From an uncultured Acetobacteraceae bacterium (lineage in GTDB: Bacteria > Pseudomonadota > Alphaproteobacteria > Acetobacterales > Acetobacteraceae): 10,603 bases of DNA. Position numbers and translations under genes: made by a program. The notes beneath the pieces were generated by a model. That model had not been told where the DNA came from. It worked only from the letters and a program-made list of their open reading frames with translations, and searched no databases. Positions 1-6,729 of this stretch are shown here, piece by piece; positions within the stretch are counted from its first letter, which is position 1; each line of letters opens with the position of its first letter. The stretch covers positions 1 through 10,603 of the forward strand of contig CALNAL010000217.1 in NCBI GenBank assembly GCA_937874445.1. The letters run 5' to 3'.

Positions 1-100
1 ATTCCACACGTTCGAGAAAGCATCCGTTCCAGGGTGGGCCGAACTTCCCGCTCCCGGATGAAAGCGACGGGGCCGACGGCAGGACGGCCGGATGGTCTGC

Positions 101-147
101 TTGCGCAGTGACGGAAGTATTTTTCTATAACGACCAGTAAAAGGTCG
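101..147 (+). promoter_or_regulatory. Possible promoter with overlapping palindromic operator for the ABC importer operon
   Basis: TTGCGC (101-106) and TATAAC (126-131) resemble sigma-70 -35 and -10 boxes, with a 19-bp spacer that is slightly long. The stretch around 117-130 is the most A/T-rich part of the leader. Directly after the -10 box, where transcription would begin, lies a perfect inverted repeat, CGACC (131-135) and GGTCG (143-147) around a 7-nt A-rich centre. A repressor bound there would block initiation, as usual for inducible uptake operons. No regulator gene is visible in the window. The promoter and operator roles are inferred from position and sequence only. Confidence 0.4.
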
Positions 148-167
148 AACAGGGTGGAGGAAGCACC

Positions 168-239
168 ATGAGTCATGCCTCTAGTCTTGACGTCGAGGAT
201 GACGCGATCTGTCCGGCGGGTCAGACCATGGCGCGCTGA
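168..239 (+). CDS. Possible 23-aa leader peptide / micro-ORF
   Basis: An ATG at 168 opens a 23-codon frame ending at TGA 237-239. It is preceded by an excellent Shine-Dalgarno, GGAGGA at 156-161, six bases before the ATG. This is much stronger than the site in front of the downstream permease. The predicted peptide begins MSHASSLDVEDD, contains one Cys (ICPAG) and ends in TMAR. I recognise no family. It sits between the presumed promoter and the first permease start at 299, so it could be a regulatory leader peptide or the remnant of a lost first gene. A ribosome site this good next to a TATAAC box argues against pure chance, but a chance frame of this length cannot be excluded. Confidence 0.35.
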   Translation: MSHASSLDVEDDAICPAGQTMAR

Positions 240-298
240 CGGCCGGTCCCCCTTCATCCTCCTCCGGAACCCTCCTCATGTGCCCGTCAGGTTGCGAA

Positions 299-1213
299 AT
301 GTCGCTCTCAGCCGAGGCTTCCCTTCCGGTCGCGCCGGTCTCCCCCCGACGGCGGCGCTCCTTCAACGCGCTGGCCTTCGGCTTCATCGTGCCGGCGGTG
401 GTGATCGTCTTCCTGGTTTCCATCTATCCGGTCTTCGACGCGGTGGTGCTCAGCCTCTACAAGACCAGCTACGCACGTAAGGTCGCCTTCACCGGCCTCG
501 CCAACTATCTCGCCCTCTTCCGCGACCCCACCTTCTGGAGCGATACCCTCAATTCGCTGATCTACACGGGCGGTTCGCTGGTGCTGGTGCTGCCGCTCAG
601 CCTCGGGCTCGCGATGCTGCTGGCCCGCGAGTTTCCGCTGCGCGGACTGGTGCGCACCATCGTGGTGCTGCCCTGGGTGGTGTCGCAGACGGTGGTGGCG
701 CTGCTCTGGGCCTGGCTGCTCAACGGCGACTTCGGCCCGCTCACCTGGCTGTTCGAGGCGGCGAGCGGCGTGCGGCCGGCCTTTCTCTCCGACCCCACCC
801 AGGCGATGGGCTCGCTCATCGTCGTCAATGTCTGGGCCAGCTATCCGCAGGCGACGCTGCTGCTGCTCGCCGCGGTGCAGACCATCCCCCACGAACTCTA
901 CGAGGCCGCCGCGGTGGACGGCGCGACGGGATTCGCCGCGCTGCGCAACGTCACCCTGCCGCTGATCCGCCCGACGCTGCTGGTGGTGATGATCCAGCTC
1001 ACCCTGCTCTACTTCAACATGGTCACGCTGATCTACACATTGACCGGCGGCGGGCCGCTCGGCGGAACCGAGACCCTGGCCGTGCGGGTGATGAAGACCA
1101 GTTTCGAGAACTGGGATCTCGGCAAGGGCGCGGCCCTCGGGCTGATCATCACCCTCATCAACCTGCTGATCAGCATGGTCTACATGAAGACCCTGCGCAC
1201 GGAAGCGAAGTGA
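299..1213 (+). CDS. ABC transporter permease, MalF/UgpA type
   Basis: This is an inner-membrane permease subunit of a binding-protein-dependent importer of the carbohydrate-uptake (CUT1-like) kind. The protein of 304 aa has a basic N-terminus (RRRR at 17-20) and about six hydrophobic segments, the first near residues 25-50. The cytoplasmic EAA loop that docks the ATPase is clear: E202-A-A-A-V-D207-G208-A, then T219-L-P-L222, matching the EAAxxDGA...LP consensus. ATG 299 is preferred over ATG 278 because AGG lies about 7 nt before it and the family usually has a short polar N-terminus; the 278 start would add seven residues and has no clear ribosome site. It is followed after 7 bp by the second permease, so the two are co-transcribed and probably heterodimerise. 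The substrate cannot be read from the sequence. Confidence 0.93.
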   Translation: MSLSAEASLPVAPVSPRRRRSFNALAFGFIVPAVVIVFLVSIYPVFDAVVLSLYKTSYARKVAFTGLANYLALFRDPTFWSDTLNSLIYTGGSLVLVLPLSLGLAMLLAREFPLRGLVRTIVVLPWVVSQTVVALLWAWLLNGDFGPLTWLFEAASGVRPAFLSDPTQAMGSLIVVNVWASYPQATLLLLAAVQTIPHELYEAAAVDGATGFAALRNVTLPLIRPTLLVVMIQLTLLYFNMVTLIYTLTGGGPLGGTETLAVRVMKTSFENWDLGKGAALGLIITLINLLISMVYMKTLRTEAK

Positions 1214-1220
1214 GGCCGCG

Positions 1221-2057
1221 ATGAACCTCTCCCGTTCCCTGCTCCGCCGCCTCGCCCTGCTGGTCTTCGCATTGCTCGCGTGCATCTTTGCCGCCGGGCC
1301 GATCGTGTGGGGCGTGGCGACCGCGCTCAAGCCCGCCGCCGAGGTGATCCTCTACCCGCCGCGCCTGCTGCCCTCCACGTTCACGCTGGAAAGCTTCCGG
1401 CAGGTCTGGAACGATTCCAACTTCCCCGTGTTCTTCCGCAACTCCCTGCTGGTCACCGGGATCTCCACCGTGGTGAGCCTGGTGGTCTCCGTGCATGCCG
1501 CCTACGGGCTCGCGCGCTTCGGCTTCCGCGGCAAGAGCATGCTGATGGTCGGACTGCTTGCCACCTCGATGATCCCCGGCATCGCCATCCTGGTGCCCCT
1601 CTACAACCTCTCCGTCCACACCGGGCTCTACAACTCCTTCACCGGGATGGTGCTCGTCTACACGGCGTGGAACATCCCCCTGCTGGTGTGGCTGCTGAAG
1701 GGATTCTTCGAGAGCGTGCCTGTGGAAATGGAGGAGGCCGCGCTGATCGACGGATGCACCCGCATTCGTGCCTTCTACACCGTGGTCATGCCGATCGCGC
1801 GTGCCGGGATGCTCGCCGGCGTCATCATGGGCATGATGTTCGTCTGGAACGACTTCCTGATCGGCTTCACGCTTGCCGTCACCGAGAACCGCCGGCTGAT
1901 TCCCTACGGGCTGTTCAGCTTCATCTCCAATATCGGCGTCGACTGGGGACAGCTGATGGCCGCCACGGTGATCTCGCTGCTGCCCGTCATCGCCGCGTTC
2001 CTGGTGCTGCAGAAGTGGCTCGTCCAGGGGCTGATGGCCGGGGCCGTCAAGGGCTGA
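1221..2057 (+). CDS. ABC transporter permease, MalG/UgpE type
   Basis: This is the second inner-membrane permease (278 aa), partner of the preceding one. A hydrophobic first segment spans about residues 8-30, and four or five more follow, the last near 245-265. The EAA loop reads E172-A-A-L-I-D177-G178-C179 with P191 further on. The usual Ala after DG is Cys here, a mild deviation. The stretch LKPAAEVILYPPRLLPSTFTLESF (residues 36-59) has the K-P...P-P..P...T..N/F pattern typical of MalG-like proteins after helix 1. The ATG lies 5 nt after GAGG (1212-1215), a site embedded in the stop codon region of the previous gene, which suggests translational coupling. The gene ends with TGA, directly followed by a second in-frame TGA. 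Confidence 0.93.
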   Translation: MNLSRSLLRRLALLVFALLACIFAAGPIVWGVATALKPAAEVILYPPRLLPSTFTLESFRQVWNDSNFPVFFRNSLLVTGISTVVSLVVSVHAAYGLARFGFRGKSMLMVGLLATSMIPGIAILVPLYNLSVHTGLYNSFTGMVLVYTAWNIPLLVWLLKGFFESVPVEMEEAALIDGCTRIRAFYTVVMPIARAGMLAGVIMGMMFVWNDFLIGFTLAVTENRRLIPYGLFSFISNIGVDWGQLMAATVISLLPVIAAFLVLQKWLVQGLMAGAVKG

Positions 2058-2101
2058 TGACTTCCATGCAAAGCCAAAAAAGAATTCCAGGAGGAACCCT
2101 C

Positions 2102-3379
2102 ATGAAAACCTGCAAGCGCAGAACCTGCCTGCAACTCGGAGCCGGAGCGCTGGCGGCCGGCATGTTCGCCGCCCCCGCGCGCGCGGCCAGGCCGCTGAAG
2201 TTCTGGACCTTCCTCGCCACCCAGGGCACCGACCCTCGCTCGGTCGCCCTGCGCGAGGTGGTGGAAGGCTTCAACCGTTCGCAGTCGCAGTGGGAAGTCG
2301 CTGTCGAATCCATCAACTTCGCCCGCTTCGACAACGTGGTCATCCAGGCCACCGCCGCCGGCCAGGGGCCGGACATGCTCAACGTCTATACCGATCAGTT
2401 GCCGATGCACGTGGCCGCCGCCACGGTGGCCCCGCTCGATGCCCAGCTCGGCGCCGGCTGGGCCGCGGAGGCGAAGGACTTCGCCGTCTCCCCCGATTTC
2501 ATGCGCTTCGGCGGCAAGCTGATGGCCGTGCCGTGGGAGGCCCGGGTGTGGCTGCTGTGGTATCGCCAGGACCTGCTCGCCGCGGCCGGCCTGTCGGTTC
2601 CCAAGACGCTCGACGAGTTGAAGAGCGTGGCGGCGAAGCTCTCCAGCGACACCGCCATGGGCTTCGGCTTCGGCGCTTCCACCGGCGCCCTCGGGGCCGG
2701 GGCGATCGAGGCCTTCGTGCCGATCTTCTGGGGCGCCGGCGGCACATTGTTCGACGCGCAGGGCAAGACCCTGATCAACAGCGACGCCGGGGTGAAGACC
2801 ATGACCTGGCTGCGCGAGATGGTCGCCGCCAACGCCATGAAGAAAACCGTCGTCGGCATGTCCGTCGAGGACGCGCTGACCTCGGTGAAGGCCGGCACCA
2901 TCGACATGACGGTGATGGGCAGCTTCCGCGTGGGCGCGGCCCGCGCCGCCGCGGCCACCGGCGACAAGCTGCTCACCGCGCCGGTGCCGGGCTGGAGCGC
3001 CGGCAAGCCCTCGCCCGCCCGCGTCGCCAGCCAGACGCTCGCCCTCGGCGCCAACAGCAAACATCCCGATGGGGCCTGGGCTTTCATCCAGTACTACCTC
3101 CGCCCCGAATCGCAGATGGCCTTCGCGCGGGCCGGCGTCATGCCCAGCCGGCTTTCCACCTACAACCTTCCCGACTTCGACAAGCTGCCCAACGCCGCCG
3201 AACTGCGCCAGTGGGCCGCCTACCTGCACGAGAATGGAAAAATGGAGGCCACGCCGAAGGATTTCTCGATGCTCTCCGAGGCCCTCGCGACCGCCATCCA
3301 GCGCACCGTGGTGCAGGGCATGGACCCCAGGCAGGCTCTCGACGAAGCGGCTCGCGCCTACAACAGCCGCCAGAGATAG
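2102..3379 (+). CDS. ABC transporter solute-binding protein (family 1) with Tat-type signal
   Basis: This is a periplasmic binding protein (425 aa, usual size for the MalE/UgpB family) that would deliver ligand to the two permeases. The N-terminus has K5-R6-R7-T-C-L, a moderately hydrophobic stretch LQLGAGALAAGMFAA and an A-R-A site with likely cleavage after residue 28. The twin arginine points to Tat export, seen in some but not most such proteins. The mature part starts LKFWTFLATQG and continues ALREVVEGFN, then GQGPDMLNV, which is the lobe-1 pattern of family 1 (PF01547/PF13416-like). Near the C-terminus, HPDGAWAFIQYYLRPESQ is the familiar segment before the final helices. A strong ribosome site AGGAGGA (2089-2095) lies 6 nt before the ATG, fitting the higher expression a binding protein needs. 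The 44-bp gap after permease 2 implies the same operon. Ligand unknown. Confidence 0.92.
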   Translation: MKTCKRRTCLQLGAGALAAGMFAAPARAARPLKFWTFLATQGTDPRSVALREVVEGFNRSQSQWEVAVESINFARFDNVVIQATAAGQGPDMLNVYTDQLPMHVAAATVAPLDAQLGAGWAAEAKDFAVSPDFMRFGGKLMAVPWEARVWLLWYRQDLLAAAGLSVPKTLDELKSVAAKLSSDTAMGFGFGASTGALGAGAIEAFVPIFWGAGGTLFDAQGKTLINSDAGVKTMTWLREMVAANAMKKTVVGMSVEDALTSVKAGTIDMTVMGSFRVGAARAAAATGDKLLTAPVPGWSAGKPSPARVASQTLALGANSKHPDGAWAFIQYYLRPESQMAFARAGVMPSRLSTYNLPDFDKLPNAAELRQWAAYLHENGKMEATPKDFSMLSEALATAIQRTVVQGMDPRQALDEAARAYNSRQR

Positions 3380-3381
3380 GC

Positions 3382-3423
3382 GGACGGCGGAGCGGGGAAA
3401 GACGGTGGCGCCCCGCTCCGTCC
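3382..3423 (+). terminator. Strong GC hairpin after the binding-protein gene (attenuator or transcript stabiliser)
   Basis: The arms are 3382-3397 (GGACGGCGGAGCGGGG) and 3411-3423 (CCCCGCTCCGTCC). They pair over 13 bp with a 3-nt bulge and a 13-nt loop, starting two bases after the stop codon. No T-run follows, so it is not a classical intrinsic terminator. Hairpins in this place often protect the binding-protein mRNA or partly stop transcription, giving more binding protein than downstream products. That role is inferred from position. Confidence 0.55.
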
Positions 3424-3497
3424 GAACGGGAGCGTGACCCGCGCCCTCCGCCGCCCCCAATCCGACTCGTTCACGCTCCAAACTCCAGAGGATATCC

Positions 3498-4925
3498 ATG
3501 ACCGAATCCGTTCACAGCCACTCGGACGTGGTGGTCGTCGGCGGCGGGCCCTCCGGCCTCGTCGCGGCGATCTCGGCCGCGCGGGCCGGCGCCAAAACCC
3601 TGCTGATCGAGCAGTACGGCTTCCTCGGCGGCATGGCGACGGCAGCCTCCGTCGGACCCTTCTCGCCCTTCCACTACGACGACCAGCAGATCACCGTGGG
3701 CATCCCCCAGGAGCTGATCGAGCGCCTGATGGCCGCCGGCGGCTCGACCGGGCATCTCAAGTGCATCCCCGAATACGGCTCAGGCGCGACGATGGCATAT
3801 TTCGACCGCGAAATATACAAGGAGGTTGCCTTCGACATGGTCGAGGAGGCGGGCGTGCGGCTGCTGCTGCATTCCTTCCTCGCCGACGCCATCGTCGAGA
3901 ACGGCCGGGTGCGCGGCGTGCGGGTGGCCAACAAGTCCGGCCTGCAAAGCGTGTTCGGCAAGGTGGTGGTGGATGCGACCGGCGACGGCGACGTGGCCGC
4001 CGCCGCCGGGGCCGCCTTCCAGTGGGGCCGCCAGGGCGACGAACTCGCCCAGCCCATGACGATGTTCTTCGAGATGGCCGGCGTCGATGTCGCCGCCCTG
4101 CGCGGCTACATCGCCGCGCATCCGGCGGATTTCGAATGGACCTCGGTGCTGAAATCGCCCCGGCCGATCCCCCGGGAATTCACCCAGGACTACTTCGTGG
4201 CCCAGGGGTTCAAATCGTTCGTCGCCGCCGCGAAAGCCGCCGGCGAACTCGAGCTAGGGCGCGACACGGTGCTGCTGCAGAGCACGCTGCGCGAGGGCAC
4301 CATCGTCTTCAACTCCACCCGCATCGGCAAGCTGCGCGGCACCGACGCCGACCAGTTCACCGAGGCCGAGATCGTGGGCCGGCGCCAGGCGATGTCGCTC
4401 GCGGCCTTTGCCAGGAAATATCTTCCGGGATTCGCCAATGCCTATGTCTGTTCCACAGGCGGACAGATCGGCGTGCGCGAGAGCCGGCACGTGCTCGGCG
4501 AATATGTCCTGACGCGCGACGACGTGGTCGAGGGGCGGCGCTTCCCCGACGTGGTGGCGCGCGGCTTCTTCCCCGTCGACATCCACGACCCCAAGGGAGG
4601 CAAGGGCTACCAGGAAGGCGGCTCCACCTGGATCAAGCCGAAGGGCCCGTACGACATTCCCATCCGCTGCCTGATCCCGCACTCCACCGACGGGCTGGTG
4701 CTGTGCGGGCGCAACATCTCGGCGACGCACGAGGCCCACGGCTCGCTCCGGGTGATGGGCACGGCCTTCGGCATCGGCCACGGCGCCGGCGCGACCGCCG
4801 CGGTGGCCGCCCTCTCCGACGTCGCGCCGCGGGAGGTGGACGTGGCCCGGGTGCAGAAGCTGCTGATCGGGCAGCGCGCCAATCTCGACCTGAAGGGCTC
4901 CAACTCCTTCGCAGCCACGCCCTGA
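3498..4925 (+). CDS. FAD-dependent oxidoreductase (PF12831-type)
   Basis: This is a soluble, probably cytoplasmic flavoprotein of 475 aa with no signal peptide. The N-terminal Rossmann fold is plain: VVVVGGGPSG (11-20) binds the FAD diphosphate, E38 at the end of strand 2 would hold the ribose, and GFLGGMAT follows, as usual in this family. DATGDGD (159-165) is the second FAD motif. GVRESRHVLGEY (325-336) and the C-terminal block GRNISATHEAHGSLRVMGT (404-422), followed by GIGHGAGATAA, are hallmarks of the PF12831 group. Members of this group often sit in operons for uptake and breakdown of sugars or small organic compounds, and few have a known reaction. The start is supported by AGAGG about 7 nt upstream. 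The 118-bp gap from the binding-protein gene contains a hairpin, so expression may be reduced relative to it. Substrate unknown. Confidence 0.88.
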   Translation: MTESVHSHSDVVVVGGGPSGLVAAISAARAGAKTLLIEQYGFLGGMATAASVGPFSPFHYDDQQITVGIPQELIERLMAAGGSTGHLKCIPEYGSGATMAYFDREIYKEVAFDMVEEAGVRLLLHSFLADAIVENGRVRGVRVANKSGLQSVFGKVVVDATGDGDVAAAAGAAFQWGRQGDELAQPMTMFFEMAGVDVAALRGYIAAHPADFEWTSVLKSPRPIPREFTQDYFVAQGFKSFVAAAKAAGELELGRDTVLLQSTLREGTIVFNSTRIGKLRGTDADQFTEAEIVGRRQAMSLAAFARKYLPGFANAYVCSTGGQIGVRESRHVLGEYVLTRDDVVEGRRFPDVVARGFFPVDIHDPKGGKGYQEGGSTWIKPKGPYDIPIRCLIPHSTDGLVLCGRNISATHEAHGSLRVMGTAFGIGHGAGATAAVAALSDVAPREVDVARVQKLLIGQRANLDLKGSNSFAATP

Positions 4926-4933
4926 CGGCGTGC

Positions 4934-5030
4934 CCTCCCCCGGGCCAGGCGGTCGCACGGGGAGGCCGGCGTGTTCAGCCGCCTCCCCCCCCTCTCGCCG
5001 CCTTGGGCCCGCCGGGCTACCCTGCGGGCC
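4934..5030 (+). other. Intergenic stretch with two inverted repeats before the ATC-hydrolase-like gene
   Basis: Within the 136-bp gap between the FAD enzyme and the next gene are two potential hairpins. CCTCCCC (4934-4940) pairs with GGGGAGG (4959-4965) around an 18-nt loop. GGCCCGC (5006-5012) pairs with GCGGGCC (5024-5030) around 11 nt. Between them is a run of eight C (4984-4992 region). Neither stem has a downstream T-run, so termination is uncertain. They could be an mRNA processing site or a weak terminator that separates the following gene from the importer operon. No convincing promoter was seen here. Confidence 0.35.
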
Positions 5031-5061
5031 TTGGAAAGGCAGGATACAGGGAGGCCGGCCC

Positions 5062-5877
5062 ATGGCACAGCACGCGCCGACGCGCCGCGAGGCGATCCGC
5101 TATTCGATCCTCTGCTCGCTCCTGGCGCTGCCCTGCGGAGGGGCCGCTCCCGCGCCCTCCCCCGCGCCCGACTGGTATGGCGCCCATCGCGAAACCCTGC
5201 TGGCCGCCTTCGCCGGTATTCTCGCCGGCGCCGCCCCCGGCTGGCGTGCCACCTACGGCGCCGACAAGGCCGGGGCCATCGCCCGCCGCGCCACCGCCGC
5301 CTTCGCGGCGCTGCTGCCGCATTTCCCCGACGTCGGCGGCGCGCGCAACTGGGACACCCAGTTCATCCCCGTGGCCGGCTGGTACGTGGCGCTCTATGCC
5401 GCGCTCAAGCCTGAGGGGGGCTCGGCGGAAGACGTCGGCCGGCTGATCTACGCGCTCAACCGCGCCGAGATGGAGGCCCTCCCCGCCGAGCAGAAGGCCG
5501 CCGAGCAGGCCGCCACCTTCAGCCCCGAGGGGCTCGCGGAAAAGCGCGACTGGGCAGCCTGGACGCAGAAGCGCGAGCTGCCCGCCAACTGGGTCGCCAC
5601 CTTCGTCCCCGGCGACGGGCAGAGCTTCGACTTCGGCTACGACTACAGCGCGTGCGGCGTGGTGAAATACCTGCGCGCCCAGGGGGTGCCGGAGCTGGCC
5701 CCCTACGTCTGCCTCAACGACTTCCTCTCCAGCGCCGCCTACGGCACGGGGCTGCACCGCGCGCACACGCTGGCGCAGGGCGACGCGCTGTGCGATTTCC
5801 GCTACCGGAAGAACCGCCCCGTCACCCAGAGCTGGGACAGCGAGATCGCCGCGATCCGCGCCCGCCGGCGGGGCTGA
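5062..5877 (+). CDS. Exported L-2-amino-thiazoline-4-carboxylic acid (ATC) hydrolase-like protein
   Basis: The protein of 271 aa has a C-terminal part that matches the ATC_hydrolase family (PF14196) as I know it: DYSACGVVKYLRAQGVPELA (194-213), PYVCLNDF (214-221), then G..LHRAHTLAQGDALCDFRYR (228-249). Conserved C198, C217, C244, D220 and the LHR...TLA.GD..CDFR pattern are all present. In Pseudomonas the namesake enzyme opens the thiazoline ring of ATC on the way to L-cysteine. The N-terminus TRREAIRYSILCSLLALP (7-24) has twin arginines and a hydrophobic core, so export is likely, by Tat or Sec. Cys25 follows Pro and is a poor lipobox. ATG 5062 is chosen because GGGAGG (5049-5054) precedes it by 7 nt; the longer frame from 4930 lacks a ribosome site and would bury the signal. 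The real substrate need not be ATC. Confidence 0.75.
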   Translation: MAQHAPTRREAIRYSILCSLLALPCGGAAPAPSPAPDWYGAHRETLLAAFAGILAGAAPGWRATYGADKAGAIARRATAAFAALLPHFPDVGGARNWDTQFIPVAGWYVALYAALKPEGGSAEDVGRLIYALNRAEMEALPAEQKAAEQAATFSPEGLAEKRDWAAWTQKRELPANWVATFVPGDGQSFDFGYDYSACGVVKYLRAQGVPELAPYVCLNDFLSSAAYGTGLHRAHTLAQGDALCDFRYRKNRPVTQSWDSEIAAIRARRRG

Positions 5878-5884
5878 AGCCTGT

Positions 5885-5906
5885 CGGCGTTTCCCCGGCG
5901 TTTCCC
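5885..5906 (+). repeat. Two perfect tandem copies of an 11-bp repeat
   Basis: CGGCGTTTCCC occurs at 5885-5895 and again at 5896-5906 with no gap, in the 72-bp spacer between the ATC-hydrolase-like gene and the phosphatase gene. It may be a simple duplication or a double protein-binding site upstream of the phosphatase. The sequence alone does not decide. Confidence 0.7.
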
Positions 5907-5949
5907 GGAGACTCGCGGGCAGACCCCGACGCACATCAGGAGCCTGCCC

Positions 5950-6696
5950 ATGGACCACGTCCCCGCCCTGCCCCGCCGCATCGCGCTGGAGGGGGCGAGC
6001 AACCTGCGCGACCTCGGCGGCCTGCCCGCCGCCGACGGACGGCGGGTGCGCTCGGGCGTGGTGTTCCGCTCGGCCTCGCTGGCACGCCTCACCGCGGCCG
6101 ACTGCGCCACCCTGGCCGGCCTCGGCCTGCGCACCGAGGTGGACTTCCGCGCCGCCGACGAACAGGCCCGCCGCCCCTCGCGCATCGCGGACATCCCCGG
6201 CCTGGAACACGTCGCCCTGCCGCTGGACCCGGCCCCCGGCTTCGACCTGGGCGGCCTGATCGCCGCGCCGGACACGCCGCCCGAGCGCTTCCTGGAAGCG
6301 ATGCGCGCGGCCTACCTCGCCTACGCGCTGGAATGCACCGCCACCTACGCCCGGCTGTTCCGCCTGCTGCTGGAGCCGGCACGCCGGCCGCTGCTGTTCC
6401 ACTGCACCGCCGGCAAGGACCGCACCGGGGTGGCCGCCGCCCTGCTGCTGGCGGCGCTGGGCACCCCCCGCGAGACGATCCGCGCCGACTACCTGCTCAC
6501 CAACCACGACTGGCGCGGCGAACCGGAGTTCTCCGTCGGCCTGCCGCCGGCCGCGCGGGTGCTGCTGGAGGCCCACGCCCCCCTGATCGACGCCACCTTC
6601 GCCGCCATCGCCGCCGCCCATGGCGACGTCGCCACCTATTTCCACACCGGTCTGGGGATCGACCCCGCCGCCCTGCGCGCCGCGCTGCTCGAGTAG
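5950..6696 (+). CDS. Tyrosine/dual-specificity-type protein phosphatase (PF13350-type)
   Basis: This is a cysteine-dependent phosphatase of 248 aa, probably cytoplasmic since no signal peptide is seen. The P-loop H151-C152-T-A-G-K-D-R158-T-G matches the CX5R signature, with C152 as nucleophile and R158 as phosphate binder. The N-terminal block ASNLRDLGGLPAADGRRVRSGVVFRS is the characteristic opening of the Y_phosphatase3 family, which includes bacterial PTPs acting on phosphotyrosine or phosphoinositides. VDFRAADEQ is the expected strand 40 residues later. A good ribosome site, AGGAG at 5938-5942, lies 7 nt before the ATG. It lies 72 bp after the ATC-hydrolase-like gene on the same strand, and co-transcription is possible but not obvious. 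The gene is full length. A metabolic link with the importer cluster is unsupported. Confidence 0.88.
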   Translation: MDHVPALPRRIALEGASNLRDLGGLPAADGRRVRSGVVFRSASLARLTAADCATLAGLGLRTEVDFRAADEQARRPSRIADIPGLEHVALPLDPAPGFDLGGLIAAPDTPPERFLEAMRAAYLAYALECTATYARLFRLLLEPARRPLLFHCTAGKDRTGVAAALLLAALGTPRETIRADYLLTNHDWRGEPEFSVGLPPAARVLLEAHAPLIDATFAAIAAAHGDVATYFHTGLGIDPAALRAALLE

Positions 6697-6708
6697 CGGC
6701 CCCGCCGG

Positions 6709-6728
6709 CAAAGCAAGGCAAGGCAAGG
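6709..6728 (+). repeat. Short 5-bp tandem repeat (CAAGG)n
   Basis: CAAAG at 6709-6713 is followed by three perfect copies of CAAGG (6714-6728). It leads straight into the left arm of the large inverted repeat. On the right flank the complement of 6848-6866 shows a degenerate version (GGGAAGG, AAGGACAGG), so it looks like the outer edge of the same element. Confidence 0.7.
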
Positions 6729-6729
6729 C

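Noticed and set aside
1..111. 36-codon open stretch from the window edge as the 3' end of an upstream gene, and an ATG on the - strand at 23 as a divergent regulator start
   Set aside because: Both are too short to judge. The Arg/Ser-rich peptide ending at 111 fits no family I know, and only seven codons of the - strand frame are visible.
1280..3379. Long + strand frame beginning at 1280, inside permease 2, and running into the binding-protein gene
   Set aside because: The first two-thirds is Arg/His-rich out-of-frame translation of permease 2. Only the part from ATG 2102, with its own strong ribosome site and signal peptide, is a gene.
1904..3499. 531-codon - strand open frame opposite the binding-protein gene
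   Set aside because: Gly/His/Glu-rich translation without motifs; antisense shadow.
4930..5061. Upstream start at 4930 for the ATC-hydrolase-like gene
   Set aside because: It would add 44 Pro/Arg-rich residues in front of the signal peptide and has no ribosome site, whereas 5062 has GGGAGG at good spacing.
3434..5446. 670-codon + strand open frame overlapping the FAD oxidoreductase
   Set aside because: Its protein is low-complexity Arg/Pro/Gly-rich with no motif, typical of a shadow frame in GC-rich coding DNA. The overlapping frame has clear FAD motifs.
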